A stretch of DNA of 64,000 bases from Apiosordaria backusii (GCA_030549205.1 JAUKTV010000023.1:268129-332128); one strand, 5' to 3'; numbered from the stretch's first letter, positions 46,028-55,932 are shown. Numbers and translations: made by a program. The notes: generated by a model not told the origin, from the sequence alone.

Positions 46028-48154
46028 ATGGCGGACAACAAAGAAAGCCCTCAAGCCATTCTGGCTCGACTCAACGCTCGCGTCAAAGAGCTCGAGGATG
46101 CGGTCCAGCAGACCCAAGACCAAGTCGTCGCCGTTGGTCACCTGGATCACCGCGATAACCAGCTGGCCAAGATCGAGGCCCCCGAACGCTATGGTGGCGG
46201 AAAAGGGGAGCTTGGAGGATTCCTGATCCAGCTCAAGACCTATTTTCGGTACTATCCTACTCGCTTCCCTGACGAAGAGTCCAAGGTCACCTATGCGGCA
46301 TCTCGACTCAAGGACAAGGCTCTTGCATGGTTTGAGCCCATCCTGAACGACTATTACGAGAACGACGACGCAGGCATCAGGAAGGATATCACTAGGGAGT
46401 GCTTCGAGACCTTCAAGAAGTTCGAAGCCCGCATCAAGGAAGTCTTCGGAGAGTACGATGAAGCTCGCCGAGCCCAGGAGAGACTCGCCAACTTGCGCCA
46501 AACCCGGTCGGCAGCTGACTATGCTGCCACCTTCAAGACCGACGCTCTGCGCAGCGAGATCAATGACGAAGGCTTGATGCAGCTTTTCTACAACGGACTC
46601 AAGGACGAAGTGAAGGACGAACTGTACAAAGAAGAGAGACCAGACACCATCGACAAGTACATCGCTACAGCCATTCGTATCGACGACCGACAGTTTCAAC
46701 GCCGGATGGAGAAAAGAGGAACGCGTGCAAACCCAGGACAACACCGTGGCTCGGGGGGCTACCGAGCCAACGACAAGAGGAAACGCTACGCCACGAGCGT
46801 GTCTGGAACCACTCACGCGGGACCTATGGAGATTGACGCAGCTCAGAGGCAGTTCAAGAAGAAGAACGATGTCAAGTGCTTCAACTGCGGGAAGATGGGA
46901 CATTTTAAGAGAGACTGTCGGGCACCCAAGCAGCTCAGTTGGAAGGAAAAAGAGACGGCGGCAGTCGCTAAGGCAACACGGGTTATCGAAATCTCCAGTG
47001 CTGAGTACGCCCACGAGGATTTCCTGGATTCAGCGGACGACTACACCGACAGCGACTACGAGTGTGAGACTCAGGAAGGAGAATTAACAGTCGACTCTGA
47101 GGGAGAAGACCGTGTTGTGGGACAAGAACTGCCGACCAGGGGAGCCACCAGGCTAGAGGAAAGCACGGCTCCAGGACCCTCTGAGGAAACCTTGCGGAGA
47201 CTAAGGCGGGTTTTCACCACGACAGTCCTCTCGAGTTTAGACACGGGGGAGACCCTGAGGCAGGCCGAGGAGCGAGTTCAAAGGCTCGAGGAAGAGTTGG
47301 CAGAACTTCGGAACCAGCGAGAAGCGATTGAACGACACTACCGCGACCTCGAGGACAAGGTGGCGCAAGCCACGACCGACAGCCCACCGCTTGCACTGCC
47401 GTGGCAAGGCAATGAACGCTGGATCATTCCGGAGGAAGAGTTCGTTGGAGACCTTATGCGGCTCAACGGGTACGGAGAAACTTGGGATGAGTTTTGGGCA
47501 GCGCGACCAGTGGCCAGCGTGGGACTCGCACTGGCGCCAGGAGAGGTCCCAACACATAAGTGGTATACTCCTTGCGAAGGAGACACGCCACAGGTTCACC
47601 CAAGACACCCTGAGCACAGGAGAGTGCCATGGTTCCAGTGCATCGCTCACGGATGCGCGGAACACTACCAGTCGAAAACCCTTAACAGGCATTGGCCAAG
47701 CAGGGAGGTTACCCAGACAGGACAACCAGCACCAGTATCGAGGACACTCGCAAGATGGGGAGCTCCGGACAAGGAATTAAACGACTACTTCTTGTGGAGG
47801 CAAGGAGACCCGGTTCGACCCGACAATATTCGACAGGTCATTCAGTTTTGGCCAAGAGAGGCTCGATGCTGCGTGGATAACCTCGATGAGGACATGGCTT
47901 ATTGCCCAAGCAAGGATTGCGCACTTCACTTAAGAATGAAGGTGCGGGCGTACCACGCGGAGAGAAATACTACATGGGGGGAAGCCTATGGGATAGTGGA
48001 ACGCCCATCTGACAGCGAGGAGTGGAAAGAGGCCCAACGACAATGGTTAGCCGGTTTCGAGCTGCTGGACAGTTCGACGAAAGAGGACGCTCTGGAGGCA
48101 CAACAACAGTCGGGAAAAGGACCACGGCCTTTCGCGGAGGCCGCAAACCTCTAA
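46028..48154 (+). CDS. gag: Chromovirus Gag with extended C-terminus
   Basis: 708 residues from the ATG at 46028 (CACCATGG context). The N-terminal half is the capsid region of Ty3-type Gag (GGGKGELGGFLIQLKTYF, then FETFKKFEARIKEVFGE and LRQTRSAADYAATF). A CCHC knuckle, CFNCGKMGHFKRDC (about residues 284-297), binds nucleic acid. Beyond it are about 400 further residues: an acidic linker, a coiled coil (RVQRLEEELAELRNQ, about 416-450), and two Cys/His modules of the same spacing, C-x4-C-x2-H-x8-H, at residues 538-555 and 626-643. Gag is far longer than usual. The stop at 48154 overlaps the protease frame by 133 bases. Confidence 0.9.
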   Translation: MADNKESPQAILARLNARVKELEDAVQQTQDQVVAVGHLDHRDNQLAKIEAPERYGGGKGELGGFLIQLKTYFRYYPTRFPDEESKVTYAASRLKDKALAWFEPILNDYYENDDAGIRKDITRECFETFKKFEARIKEVFGEYDEARRAQERLANLRQTRSAADYAATFKTDALRSEINDEGLMQLFYNGLKDEVKDELYKEERPDTIDKYIATAIRIDDRQFQRRMEKRGTRANPGQHRGSGGYRANDKRKRYATSVSGTTHAGPMEIDAAQRQFKKKNDVKCFNCGKMGHFKRDCRAPKQLSWKEKETAAVAKATRVIEISSAEYAHEDFLDSADDYTDSDYECETQEGELTVDSEGEDRVVGQELPTRGATRLEESTAPGPSEETLRRLRRVFTTTVLSSLDTGETLRQAEERVQRLEEELAELRNQREAIERHYRDLEDKVAQATTDSPPLALPWQGNERWIIPEEEFVGDLMRLNGYGETWDEFWAARPVASVGLALAPGEVPTHKWYTPCEGDTPQVHPRHPEHRRVPWFQCIAHGCAEHYQSKTLNRHWPSREVTQTGQPAPVSRTLARWGAPDKELNDYFLWRQGDPVRPDNIRQVIQFWPREARCCVDNLDEDMAYCPSKDCALHLRMKVRAYHAERNTTWGEAYGIVERPSDSEEWKEAQRQWLAGFELLDSSTKEDALEAQQQSGKGPRPFAEAANL

Positions 48155-48384
48155 AGGACCACGAGCTACACATCAGCGAGGTCGCTGCTGTACAGAGGAG
48201 GGGCATGAAAGATAAGAGATTGCGAGTAGCAGCACGTTGGAAGAGTTTTCAAACGCAAGCACTCGTGGACAGTGGAGCAGAAGCGGACTTGATTTCACCA
48301 AGATTCGTACAACAAGCCCGGGTTCCATGGAGAAAGAAGGAGGAAGAGGTCATCATGAAAGGACCCTTCCCACGCAGTTGGTAA
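48022..48384 (+). CDS. Chromovirus aspartic protease frame
   Basis: An open frame displaced -1 relative to gag and overlapping its end. Coding sense is clear from about 48130 (PLKDHELHISEVAAVQ) to VDSGAEADLIS, the DSG active-site motif of retropepsins, which cut the polyprotein as dimers. The frame stops at 48384, while the second half of the protease (DITVSGKTTTVIFDIVDMG, then DMILGQPW) lies in the pol frame, again -1. Thus the protease itself is divided between two frames, with the switch near TTCCCA at about 48370. Either ribosomal -1 shifting or a lost base explains it. Its first ATG is internal, so independent initiation is unlikely. Confidence 0.75.
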   Translation: MERGPTTMVSRFRAAGQFDERGRSGGTTTVGKRTTAFRGGRKPLKDHELHISEVAAVQRRGMKDKRLRVAARWKSFQTQALVDSGAEADLISPRFVQQARVPWRKKEEEVIMKGPFPRSW

Positions 48385-51300
48385 GCAGAGAGACGCTACC
48401 ACTGGACATCACAGTGTCAGGGAAGACAACGACAGTGATTTTCGACATCGTGGATATGGGGCCAGAGAAGGACATGATCCTAGGGCAGCCATGGCACGAG
48501 GACTACAACCCAGACATCGATTGGAAGGATGGTGGCCACCTACGACCGAGGGAATATCGGGAGTATCCAACCAACGATGGGAGATCAGGAGCACGGCAGG
48601 AGCAGAGTGCAGGACAAGCACCCTCCACGGCACCACCGCAAGAGACACGGGAAATATTGGTGTACTCAATCGACACAGGCGGCAAGATCGAAGAAGTAGG
48701 GTTGGTAGGAACAGTTGCGTTGATGGAGATTGCAGCAGCAATGAAGGACAAATACGCCTATTACAACAATATGAAGAAGGGCGATAAGAAGGAGGTGCCG
48801 GTGGAATATCAAGGGCATCCAGTGTTCACGGCAAAGCACCTTCAGGGTCTACCAGATAGGGGACCATGGGACCACGAGATCAAGCTCAAGGAAGGAGCAA
48901 AGCTCAAACTCTTTCAGGTCTACCACACCAACGACAAGCAGAGTGAGGAGTTGCGGAAGTATTTGGACGAGAATCTCAAGAGAGGACACATCAGACCATC
49001 CACATCGCCGGCTGGATATCCTGTTTTCTTCGTGCCGAAGAAAGATGGGAGTCCGCGACTGTGTGTGGATTATCGACAGCTGAATCAGGAGACGGTGAAG
49101 AACGGTTACCCACTACCGCTGATTTCGCGATTGCGAAGTCAACTGTCAGGGGCACGATGGTTCACCAGACTTGATATGCCAGTCGGGTACGCGCACATAC
49201 GAATCAAGGAGGGAGACGAATGGAAGACGGCTTTTCGCACGCCTTACGGGCATTTCGAGTATCTCGTCATGCCGTTCGGACTCACAAATGCACCGGCGAC
49301 TTTCCAGGCCCTCGTTGATCACACGATCCGCCAGTATCTCGACAAAACAGCAGTTTGTTATCTCGACGATGTTCTCATCTACTCACGCACTCTGAAGGAA
49401 CACAAACAGCACGTCAAGGAAATTTTGGACGCGCTACATGGAGCAGGACTATCGGTCAACAAGGACAAGAGCGAGTTCCATGTGCAGAAAACGGTCTACC
49501 TGGGGTACCTAATCTCGCCAGGAGAGGTACGGATGGAACCAGGAAAGATCGCGGCAGTCAAGGACTGGCCGAGACCCCAAGGAGAAACACCCGAACAGCT
49601 GAAAACTAGGGTTCGAGAGTTTCTGGGATTTACGAATTTCTATCGAATGTTCATACGAAACTACGGCGCCATCGCAAAACCGTTGAACGATCTAACCAAG
49701 AAGGACGCCGAGTTCAAATGGGGGGAAGCACAGGAACAGGCTTTTCAGGCCATCAAAGACGCCATTGTGGCCGACCCAGTGCTCAAGCTTCCTGACCCAG
49801 GAAGGCCTTTCGAGGTCGAAACAGATGCTTCCGACTACGCCATCGGAGGACAGCTGGGACAACGAGACGAGGATGGGAAGTTGCATCCAGTAGCATTCTT
49901 TTCGAAGAAGCTGGAGGGACCACGCAAGAACTACCCTATCCACGACAAAGAGCTGCTTGCCATCATTGAGGCTTTCGAGGAGTGGAGACCATACCTCAGC
50001 GGAACCAACTACGAGGTCCAGGTCTACACGGATCACAAAAATTTGAAATATTTCACTACTACCAAGGTCCTCAACGCCAGGCAAGGCAGGTGGTCGGAAT
50101 TCCTGTCTGAGTTCAATTTTCAGATCCATTACAAGAAGGGATCTGAGAACGCGAGAGCGGACGCTCTAAGCAGAAGGGCAGACCACCACGAAGAAAAGGT
50201 GGCGGAGGAGTCACCACCCTTGCTGCAGGAGACAGCAGAAGGCACACTGAGGCACCCGCTCCAGCAGTGGGCTGAGTGTTGCGCGGTGTACCGAGAAGAA
50301 TCAACAGCCAACAAGTATCAGAGCAACATCGGCAGCAACGAGCAGGAACGATGGGCTGAACTGGAATCTTTGGGGATCCAGAAGGACGACAATTACCGGC
50401 TCTGGTATCACAATCGAGCTTACGTCGAACCAGAGCAGCGGAAGGCATTGATTCAGGAGATCCACGAGTCGAAGCTCGGTGGACACATGGGAGTGGCCAA
50501 GACAACAGAGAAGGTCAAACAACACTTCAATTGGCCAGGACTAAGGAAGGAAGTTGAGGAAACGCTGCAAGAATGTGACCTCTGCCGGAGGACGAAGGCA
50601 GAGAGACACAAGCCTTACGGATTCTTGGAACCATTGCCAGTGGCGGAACAACCGTGGAGCTCAGTGACAATGGACTTTATCACTAAGCTACCACATTCCA
50701 AGGACACGGTCACAGGCGTCAAGTACGACAGCATCCTCACAGTCGTTGACAGACTCACCAAATGGGCATACTTCCTGCCCTACAGGGAGACTTGGACGGC
50801 GGAACAATTGGCGGATGTGGTGTTTCGGAACGTCACGGCGACACACACATGGCCAAGGGAATTCATCACGGATCGCGACACCAAGTTTGTATCGAAGTTT
50901 TGGAAGGCTCTGATGGAGCAAGTAGGAGTGAGAAGCAAGGCATCGTCAGCATATCACCCACAGACGGACGGTCAGACAGAAAGGCTCAACCAGATCGTTG
51001 AACAGTACCTTCGGAACTACATCAATTTCGAACAAGACAACTGGGTTGAACTTTTGCCAGCAGCACAACTCGCCTACAACACAGCGCCCACAGAAACAAC
51101 AAAAGTCACGCCATTCTTCGCGAATTATGGGTTCGAGGCAGATCTACGACAAGGACCAGAGGCAAGAGTGCCTAGGGCGGCAGCAAAAGCAGGGAAGCTA
51201 CACATGCTGCACGCCAAACTCAAGGAAGAGCTCGAGTTCGTTCGGGAACGCATGCGCAAGTACTACAACGTCAAACGGCTCGAGGGACCTCGCTTGAAGA

Positions 51301-51896
51301 GGGGGGATAAAGTGTTTCTTTCAACACGGAATTTGCGCACAAAACGACCAAGTAAAAAACTGGACCACAGGAGGGTGGGACCTTTTACGGTCGAGGAGAA
51401 AATATCGGAAACAGCATTCAGGCTTAAGCTACCAAGTACTATGCGGCTACGGTCAAACGTCTTCCACATTTCACTCTTGGAACCGGCACCACGGGCTGCC
51501 AGCCCGGACACACAAGTAGAAGCCGAGGACGAAGAAGAAGAGTACGACGTGGAAGAGGTACTAGACTCTCGTATTAATAACGGACAACTGGAATATTTGG
51601 TCAGCTGGCTGGACTACCCGGACACAGACAACTCATGGGAGCCAGCAACGAACCTTAACTGCCCTGAGAAGTTGGAGGAGTTCCACCGGAGGAACCCTGA
51701 ACGGCCGCGGACGGGGAATATCGAAACAAGTCAGCGCTCGGGTCGAAGGAACCAGGGACCAGGGGAGGAGCAAAAGAGGCAAAATCTTCAGCAAAAGCAG
51801 CACTCCCGCCGGCAAAATCCTGGCCCGGCCAGTCCGACGGTACGGAAGTCCAATCGAAGGAGGAGTCCGGTTGAGGATGAGGGGCGGCCTTACTAG
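48237..51896 (+). CDS. pol: Chromovirus Pol: RT, RNase H, integrase, chromodomain
   Basis: Continuous frame with 1,219 codons open; real coding begins near 48370. In order it has the second half of the protease, then a reverse transcriptase with FVPKKDGSPRLCVDYRQLN, MPFGLTNAPATFQ and the catalytic YLDD (about residues 375-378). RNase H (VETDASDYAIGGQLG) and an integrase with a zinc HHCC finger (GGHMGVAKTTEKV, CDLCRRTK) follow. The DDE core has MDFITKLP, ITDRDTKFVSKFW and HPQTDGQTERLNQ, then a GPF module. A C-terminal chromodomain ends the protein (YDVEEVLDSRINNGQLEYLVSWLDYP, given in parts: DVEEVLDSR and YLVSWLDYP). All catalytic residues are present. Chromodomains direct integration to histone-marked heterochromatin, consistent with its landing in a RIPped element. 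The tail overlaps an antisense ORF. Confidence 0.95.
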   Translation: MEEFSNASTRGQWSRSGLDFTKIRTTSPGSMEKEGGRGHHERTLPTQLVSRETLPLDITVSGKTTTVIFDIVDMGPEKDMILGQPWHEDYNPDIDWKDGGHLRPREYREYPTNDGRSGARQEQSAGQAPSTAPPQETREILVYSIDTGGKIEEVGLVGTVALMEIAAAMKDKYAYYNNMKKGDKKEVPVEYQGHPVFTAKHLQGLPDRGPWDHEIKLKEGAKLKLFQVYHTNDKQSEELRKYLDENLKRGHIRPSTSPAGYPVFFVPKKDGSPRLCVDYRQLNQETVKNGYPLPLISRLRSQLSGARWFTRLDMPVGYAHIRIKEGDEWKTAFRTPYGHFEYLVMPFGLTNAPATFQALVDHTIRQYLDKTAVCYLDDVLIYSRTLKEHKQHVKEILDALHGAGLSVNKDKSEFHVQKTVYLGYLISPGEVRMEPGKIAAVKDWPRPQGETPEQLKTRVREFLGFTNFYRMFIRNYGAIAKPLNDLTKKDAEFKWGEAQEQAFQAIKDAIVADPVLKLPDPGRPFEVETDASDYAIGGQLGQRDEDGKLHPVAFFSKKLEGPRKNYPIHDKELLAIIEAFEEWRPYLSGTNYEVQVYTDHKNLKYFTTTKVLNARQGRWSEFLSEFNFQIHYKKGSENARADALSRRADHHEEKVAEESPPLLQETAEGTLRHPLQQWAECCAVYREESTANKYQSNIGSNEQERWAELESLGIQKDDNYRLWYHNRAYVEPEQRKALIQEIHESKLGGHMGVAKTTEKVKQHFNWPGLRKEVEETLQECDLCRRTKAERHKPYGFLEPLPVAEQPWSSVTMDFITKLPHSKDTVTGVKYDSILTVVDRLTKWAYFLPYRETWTAEQLADVVFRNVTATHTWPREFITDRDTKFVSKFWKALMEQVGVRSKASSAYHPQTDGQTERLNQIVEQYLRNYINFEQDNWVELLPAAQLAYNTAPTETTKVTPFFANYGFEADLRQGPEARVPRAAAKAGKLHMLHAKLKEELEFVRERMRKYYNVKRLEGPRLKRGDKVFLSTRNLRTKRPSKKLDHRRVGPFTVEEKISETAFRLKLPSTMRLRSNVFHISLLEPAPRAASPDTQVEAEDEEEEYDVEEVLDSRINNGQLEYLVSWLDYPDTDNSWEPATNLNCPEKLEEFHRRNPERPRTGNIETSQRSGRRNQGPGEEQKRQNLQQKQHSRRQNPGPASPTVRKSNRRRSPVEDEGRPY

Positions 51897-52326
51897 CAGC
51901 CTCCTCACGCTCAATCCTCTCCAGTTCTTCCACGCTGTCGAGACCTCGGGATATCGCGCGCGCCATCTTATCAAGCCACATTTTCTTCTGTTTTCGGAGA
52001 CGCGTCGCTTTAGCCATGATAACGGACAGTTCGGAGTCCACCTTCTCGATATCAGCGTCAAGGCGATCATGGTGGGCAACGATTTTACGGAGACTGGAGG
52101 CGGACAAACCACCAGCTTCGCAAAAAGGTTGGTTGGAAGAGATGCAGGAGGAGCAGCGAGAGGAGTCGGGAGAGGAGAGCTCGCAGGATAGGGAGCGACG
52201 TTCGCAGTAGGAATAGGAGATTGGCATAGCGATGGAATTACGAAGGACAGTCTCGAGCAGAACGTCGCGACAAACGGTTTTAGGATGAGTAACCTTAGAG
52301 CGCTTCAAGACACGGTTAGAAGACAT
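51655..52326 (-). CDS. Antisense ORF in chromovirus, Zn2Cys6-like
   Basis: 223 residues on the opposite strand, ATG at 52326, lying between pol and the 3' LTR and overlapping the last 242 bases of pol. Cysteines run C-x6-C-x9-C-x2-C-x7-C (from codon 52206 down). This equals a Zn2Cys6 binuclear cluster missing only its first Cys, where TAT (Tyr) stands three residues before the first remaining Cys. A helical coiled-coil region follows (HHDRLDADIEKVDSELS, ATRLRKQKKMWLDKM, EELERIEREEA), then an acidic/aromatic tail (FDWTSVPSDWPGQDF). I recall similar Cys-cluster plus coiled-coil proteins of unknown function in many Pezizomycotina genomes. It may be a captured host gene or an accessory retrotransposon gene. 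A GTAAGT...TTTCAG pair just upstream could mark a 5'UTR intron. Confidence 0.7.
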   Translation of the reverse strand: MSSNRVLKRSKVTHPKTVCRDVLLETVLRNSIAMPISYSYCERRSLSCELSSPDSSRCSSCISSNQPFCEAGGLSASSLRKIVAHHDRLDADIEKVDSELSVIMAKATRLRKQKKMWLDKMARAISRGLDSVEELERIEREEAASKAAPHPQPDSSFDWTSVPSDWPGQDFAGGSAAFAEDFASFAPPLVPGSFDPSADLFRYSPSAAVQGSSGGTPPTSQGS

Positions 52327-52423
52327 GATGGAAGCGCTGAAAGAGGAGAAGAAGAGACTTACCAATGGCCGGTTGGGGAAAGGAGGAAGATGCGAACGAA
52401 CTGGGCCGCCGAGACGTCGGCCT

Positions 52424-52433
52424 AGAGGAGGGG
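52424..52433 (+). other. Polypurine tract of chromovirus
   Basis: AGAGGAGGGG, five bases before the 3' LTR. Purine-only tracts here resist RNase H and prime plus-strand DNA in LTR retrotransposons. Confidence 0.6.
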
Positions 52434-52438
52434 CATCG

Positions 52439-52854
52439 TGTCACAAGCGTGGAGAGGCGCGAGGGTGGCACGGGCCAAGCGACGGATAAGGAGCACGATA
52501 AGGATCTAGGATTAAGAACGTAGATCCAGGGGATCTAGGATTCGGAACATCGATCTAGGATTAAGAACGTAGATACAGGGGATCTAGGATTTGGAACATA
52601 GATCCAAGGGATCTACGTGTTGAAGGATAGATCCAGGTACGGAGGTACTTAGGGATTCATGGCCTATATATACGGAGGAACTAGATAGCTTGTAGATAGT
52701 TCCGCAGTATGCAATCACAGCGTGTATTCACGGTACCTTGTGTTTACATTGAGACATCTTGTTGTGCACTGTTTAGCTGCACCGAACCATTATTATCAGA
52801 AGTTACCTTCAACTGTGTATCCCTTTCAGAGGTTCTGATCAGGGGTTCGTCACA
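52439..52854 (+). repeat. 3' LTR of gypsy chromovirus
   Basis: 416 bases, identical by eye to 45559-45974, followed by the target duplication TCCTT. It would provide the polyadenylation site for the sense transcript and could also supply antisense promoter activity for the ORF at 51655-52326. Confidence 0.95.
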
Positions 52855-54754
52855 TCCTTTTAATACTAATTTATTACCTTAAATATTAAAATAAATACTA
52901 AAAAACTTTAAAAAATCCTACTAACTAAAGGCTATATATAGTAAATTTAAATAAATAGTTAATTAAAAAACCTTTAAATTCTTTCCTTAAAGTACTTTCT
53001 TTAAAGACCGTATACTATTAACTAATAAATTAATATTATATAAAAGGATTAATAAAGAAAATAGGCTTTTAAAGTTTAAAGTTAAATTAATTATTAAAGG
53101 ATTTTTATAAAAGGAAGGCTTAGATTTTATAAAGACCTTTATTTTTATTATTATAGTATTTATTTAATATATACTATTAACTATAGTAGTTTTATTAAAT
53201 TAAGAAATAAAGTAGATTAATTTTATAAAGGCATTTTTTAATAGATATTTAAAAGAAAAGAATTATATAATTATATTTAAAAGCTTCTATAAATTCTATT
53301 AAAAAGCCGACTTAATTATTAAAGTAAAGCTATATAAGTAAAGCTTTAAGTTTAAAACTAACGAAATAATTTGCTTTTTTAAAGCCTTATATAGCTTAAA
53401 ATAAAACCTTAAACTTTAATAAACTAAACTTATTAAATTATTAATAAAAGAAGGTTTTATAATACTAATTTCTAATTCTACTATCTTTTATAATCTTAAA
53501 GTTAAGATTTTTATAATAACCTATATTAATAATTACCTAATTATAAACTTTAATAAAGCTTATATTTAACGGCATAAAAAAAGTTTAAATAAGGTTTACT
53601 TAATAGAAAATAAAAAGCCGGCTTCTTTCTTTTTAAATATTTAAATAATAAAAAATAAACGTCGTTTCCTTCTATAATTTAATTAAACTTAATATATATA
53701 AAAGGCAATTAAAACCTTTAACTTCAAAAATAGCTAAAAAATACTAATTCCCTTATAGCTTAAAATAGTAACTTAATATAAAGACCCTAAATTAAAAAAA
53801 AGCCCTATAAGTAAATCAAATTATAAGCTATTTTAATATATATTAAGTACTGTAATATATTTAATAATTTAAATAAGATTTAATATTGCTTTTATAATAT
53901 AGTAACTTTTAAAAAGTATATAATAGCCTACTATAGTAAACTTAAATACTATTAAAAACATTTTAAAGTATTTAAATAATATAGAGAATTTAGTAATTAT
54001 TTACAATTATAATACTATTAAACTTATTAAAAACAAAAGTACTATAATATTTATAATCTTTATAAATTCAAACTTTATAAAGGATTTAAAGGACTTAAAA
54101 TCTACCTATAGCTTTATATTTAAAATAATTAAAGGCCCTATAAATTAGAAATTAAAAAAGGCCAATACTATAAGCCTTTTTATATTAAAGGTTAAAACCG
54201 ATATATTTATTAAAGCTTTTTATAAGGTTCTATAGATTAAGGAGGTTTATAAAAAGCTAAAGTATACTTTAATAGGCTTTACTTTATTATATAATAATAA
54301 TACTAGCTTTATAATTATTATTTATAATTTAACCCTTTATAATTATATTAAGTATATATTATTAAAATACTATTAGGTTAAAAAGTAAGTTAAGGCATTA
54401 TAGGTTATTATTAATTATTTAAATATTAAATAAATGCCAGTTAATAGGCTAATTAAACTATTAGCTAGTTAAAAATTTAAAACCTTTATAAGTCTTTTAA
54501 GTTTAAAGAATAGGCCTATAAAGGAAAAGTTAATAAAGGAATAAATTAGAAAACCACCTTCCTTATATTTAATTTTCCTTTATAATTTAACTTATAAAAG
54601 TAATTACTTAATTCTTAAAATATATAGGCCTTAACGCCTTATATATTTTATATTTTAATTTTTTAATTAGCCAGTTAGTTTATTAGTTTTAACTTATTAT
54701 AGTAGGCCTTAGATTTAAATCTAGGCCTATTATTTACTATAAGTAAAGAAGGGG

Positions 54755-55618
54755 TATTAAACTAAGTCCCTATAAGGCCTAGTTTATAGTAAGTGGCTAC
54801 TATTATACTATATAGTAGTAATTTCTTAATACTTAATTTAGAAGCCAAGTATAAGGGAAAGGAAGGCCTATTTATTAGCTATCCGGCACTTACCGAATAC
54901 CTTATTTTACTATAGGGCTATTTAAAGGCCTACATTCTATTAACTAGTAGGCTAAATTGTCTATAATTTTATATTTAGACTATTAAGGCCTACTATTATA
55001 AGTAGTATAAGTAGCTTAACTTTAACCCTACGATAACCTATATTTTAGGTTAAGGGTGTTAGGTTTTGCAGGCCTTTTGTATAGCTGTAAGTCGATTATT
55101 AGAAAGTTATAAACTATGTTAATTTAACTGCTTAGAATACTTATAGCTAACTATTAGACTGGCTAAATTAGCCTAAAATTAATAAGCTTATAATTAAGTA
55201 AGTATATTACTATTATATTAAATTATAGGCCTGTAGGCTCTATAGGTCAGAAGCTATAAAGGGCTTAGTAAGTGGTTTATAGGGCTTAGTAAACCTTAGG
55301 GTTAATTAAACTGTACTTTAGCCTATTTACCTGTTGGGGTATATAAGATACTGTATATTAGTCAGTAGATATATGGTAGAGGTCGAGTACGAACCCTACT
55401 ATAGAGATTATTATAGTAGATTTATAGAAGGCTAATATTACAATATAATTATTTACCTACTATATTTCTATTCTATAGTACTTACAAGGTACTATACTTT
55501 AATACCCTAATATTAAACTATAGGTATTATATTTAAGACTTTTACTATACTATACGTTAATATATAAACACTAATTACAGAGCCCTTAAGCCAATAATTG
55601 GCCATACCTATTCTAATA
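54755..55618 (+). repeat. 3' LTR of copia element B
   Basis: Same length as the 5' LTR, with RIP-altered ends. The sequence after it is not unique flank but the start of another copia interior, so this LTR is shared with a further truncated copy. Confidence 0.8.
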
Positions 55619-55932
55619 GGTTATAAGCCTAAAAAATACCTAACAAAATTATAAGCTTATAAACTTAAGCTTAAAGCCTTTTATAAATAACGGCTTAAGC
55701 TACTATAAACTATACTATAAATAAGCTATAGAAATCACTAATTTTTAAGCCTACCTATTAAGGTAGGGTTTTAAAGTAAAGACTAAGCTTACTTTATCTT
55801 TATTAGGTTTTCCGGAGGCCTATAAAGGTTTAAATTTACGCCTACTACTAAATTTATTATACCGTAAAGCGTATAAAAATTAAGCTTAATAAAGTATTAA
55901 AAGCCTATAAAATATAAGCTTACAAAAGTTAA
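55619..55932 (+). mobile_element. Fragment of a further copia interior
   Basis: About 314 bases after the 3' LTR of element B match the leader just inside the 5' LTRs of elements A and B (GGTTATAAGC start, and the TTATACCGTAA region). Order is therefore interior-LTR-interior: a tandem arrangement sharing one LTR, cut short by the inverted element C. Confidence 0.75.

Larger units (their letters stand above)
45559..52854 (+). mobile_element. Complete Ty3/gypsy chromovirus
   Basis: A 7,296-base element with 416-base LTRs, flanked by the 5-base target duplication TCCTT (45554-45558 and 52855-52859). The empty site is preserved in element A as GGTCCTTTTAAT. It contains a primer-binding region, gag, protease, a reverse transcriptase-RNase H-integrase-chromodomain polyprotein, a polypurine tract, and an antisense ORF. 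By eye the LTRs are identical, so insertion is very recent. No RIP is seen although the surrounding copia copy is destroyed. Self-priming and the chromodomain place it with Tf1/sushi-like chromoviruses. Confidence 0.96.
40639..55618 (+). mobile_element. RIP-degraded Ty1/copia element B, with nested gypsy
   Basis: Direct 864-base LTRs at 40639-41502 and 54755-55618 flank an interior homologous, base for base over long stretches, to element A. It is likewise full of RIP-type transitions and stops. The gypsy element at 45559-52854 splits it. Joining 45558 to 52860 restores the continuous sequence seen in element A near 30350. The same copia gene order is inferred. RIP appears as heavy as in A. 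Confidence 0.85.

Noticed and set aside
45959..47014. 351-codon minus-strand frame opposite gag
   Set aside because: Mirror of the gag codons, running into the LTR, with Leu/Val-rich content typical of an antisense shadow. Unlike 51655-52326 it has no motif of its own.
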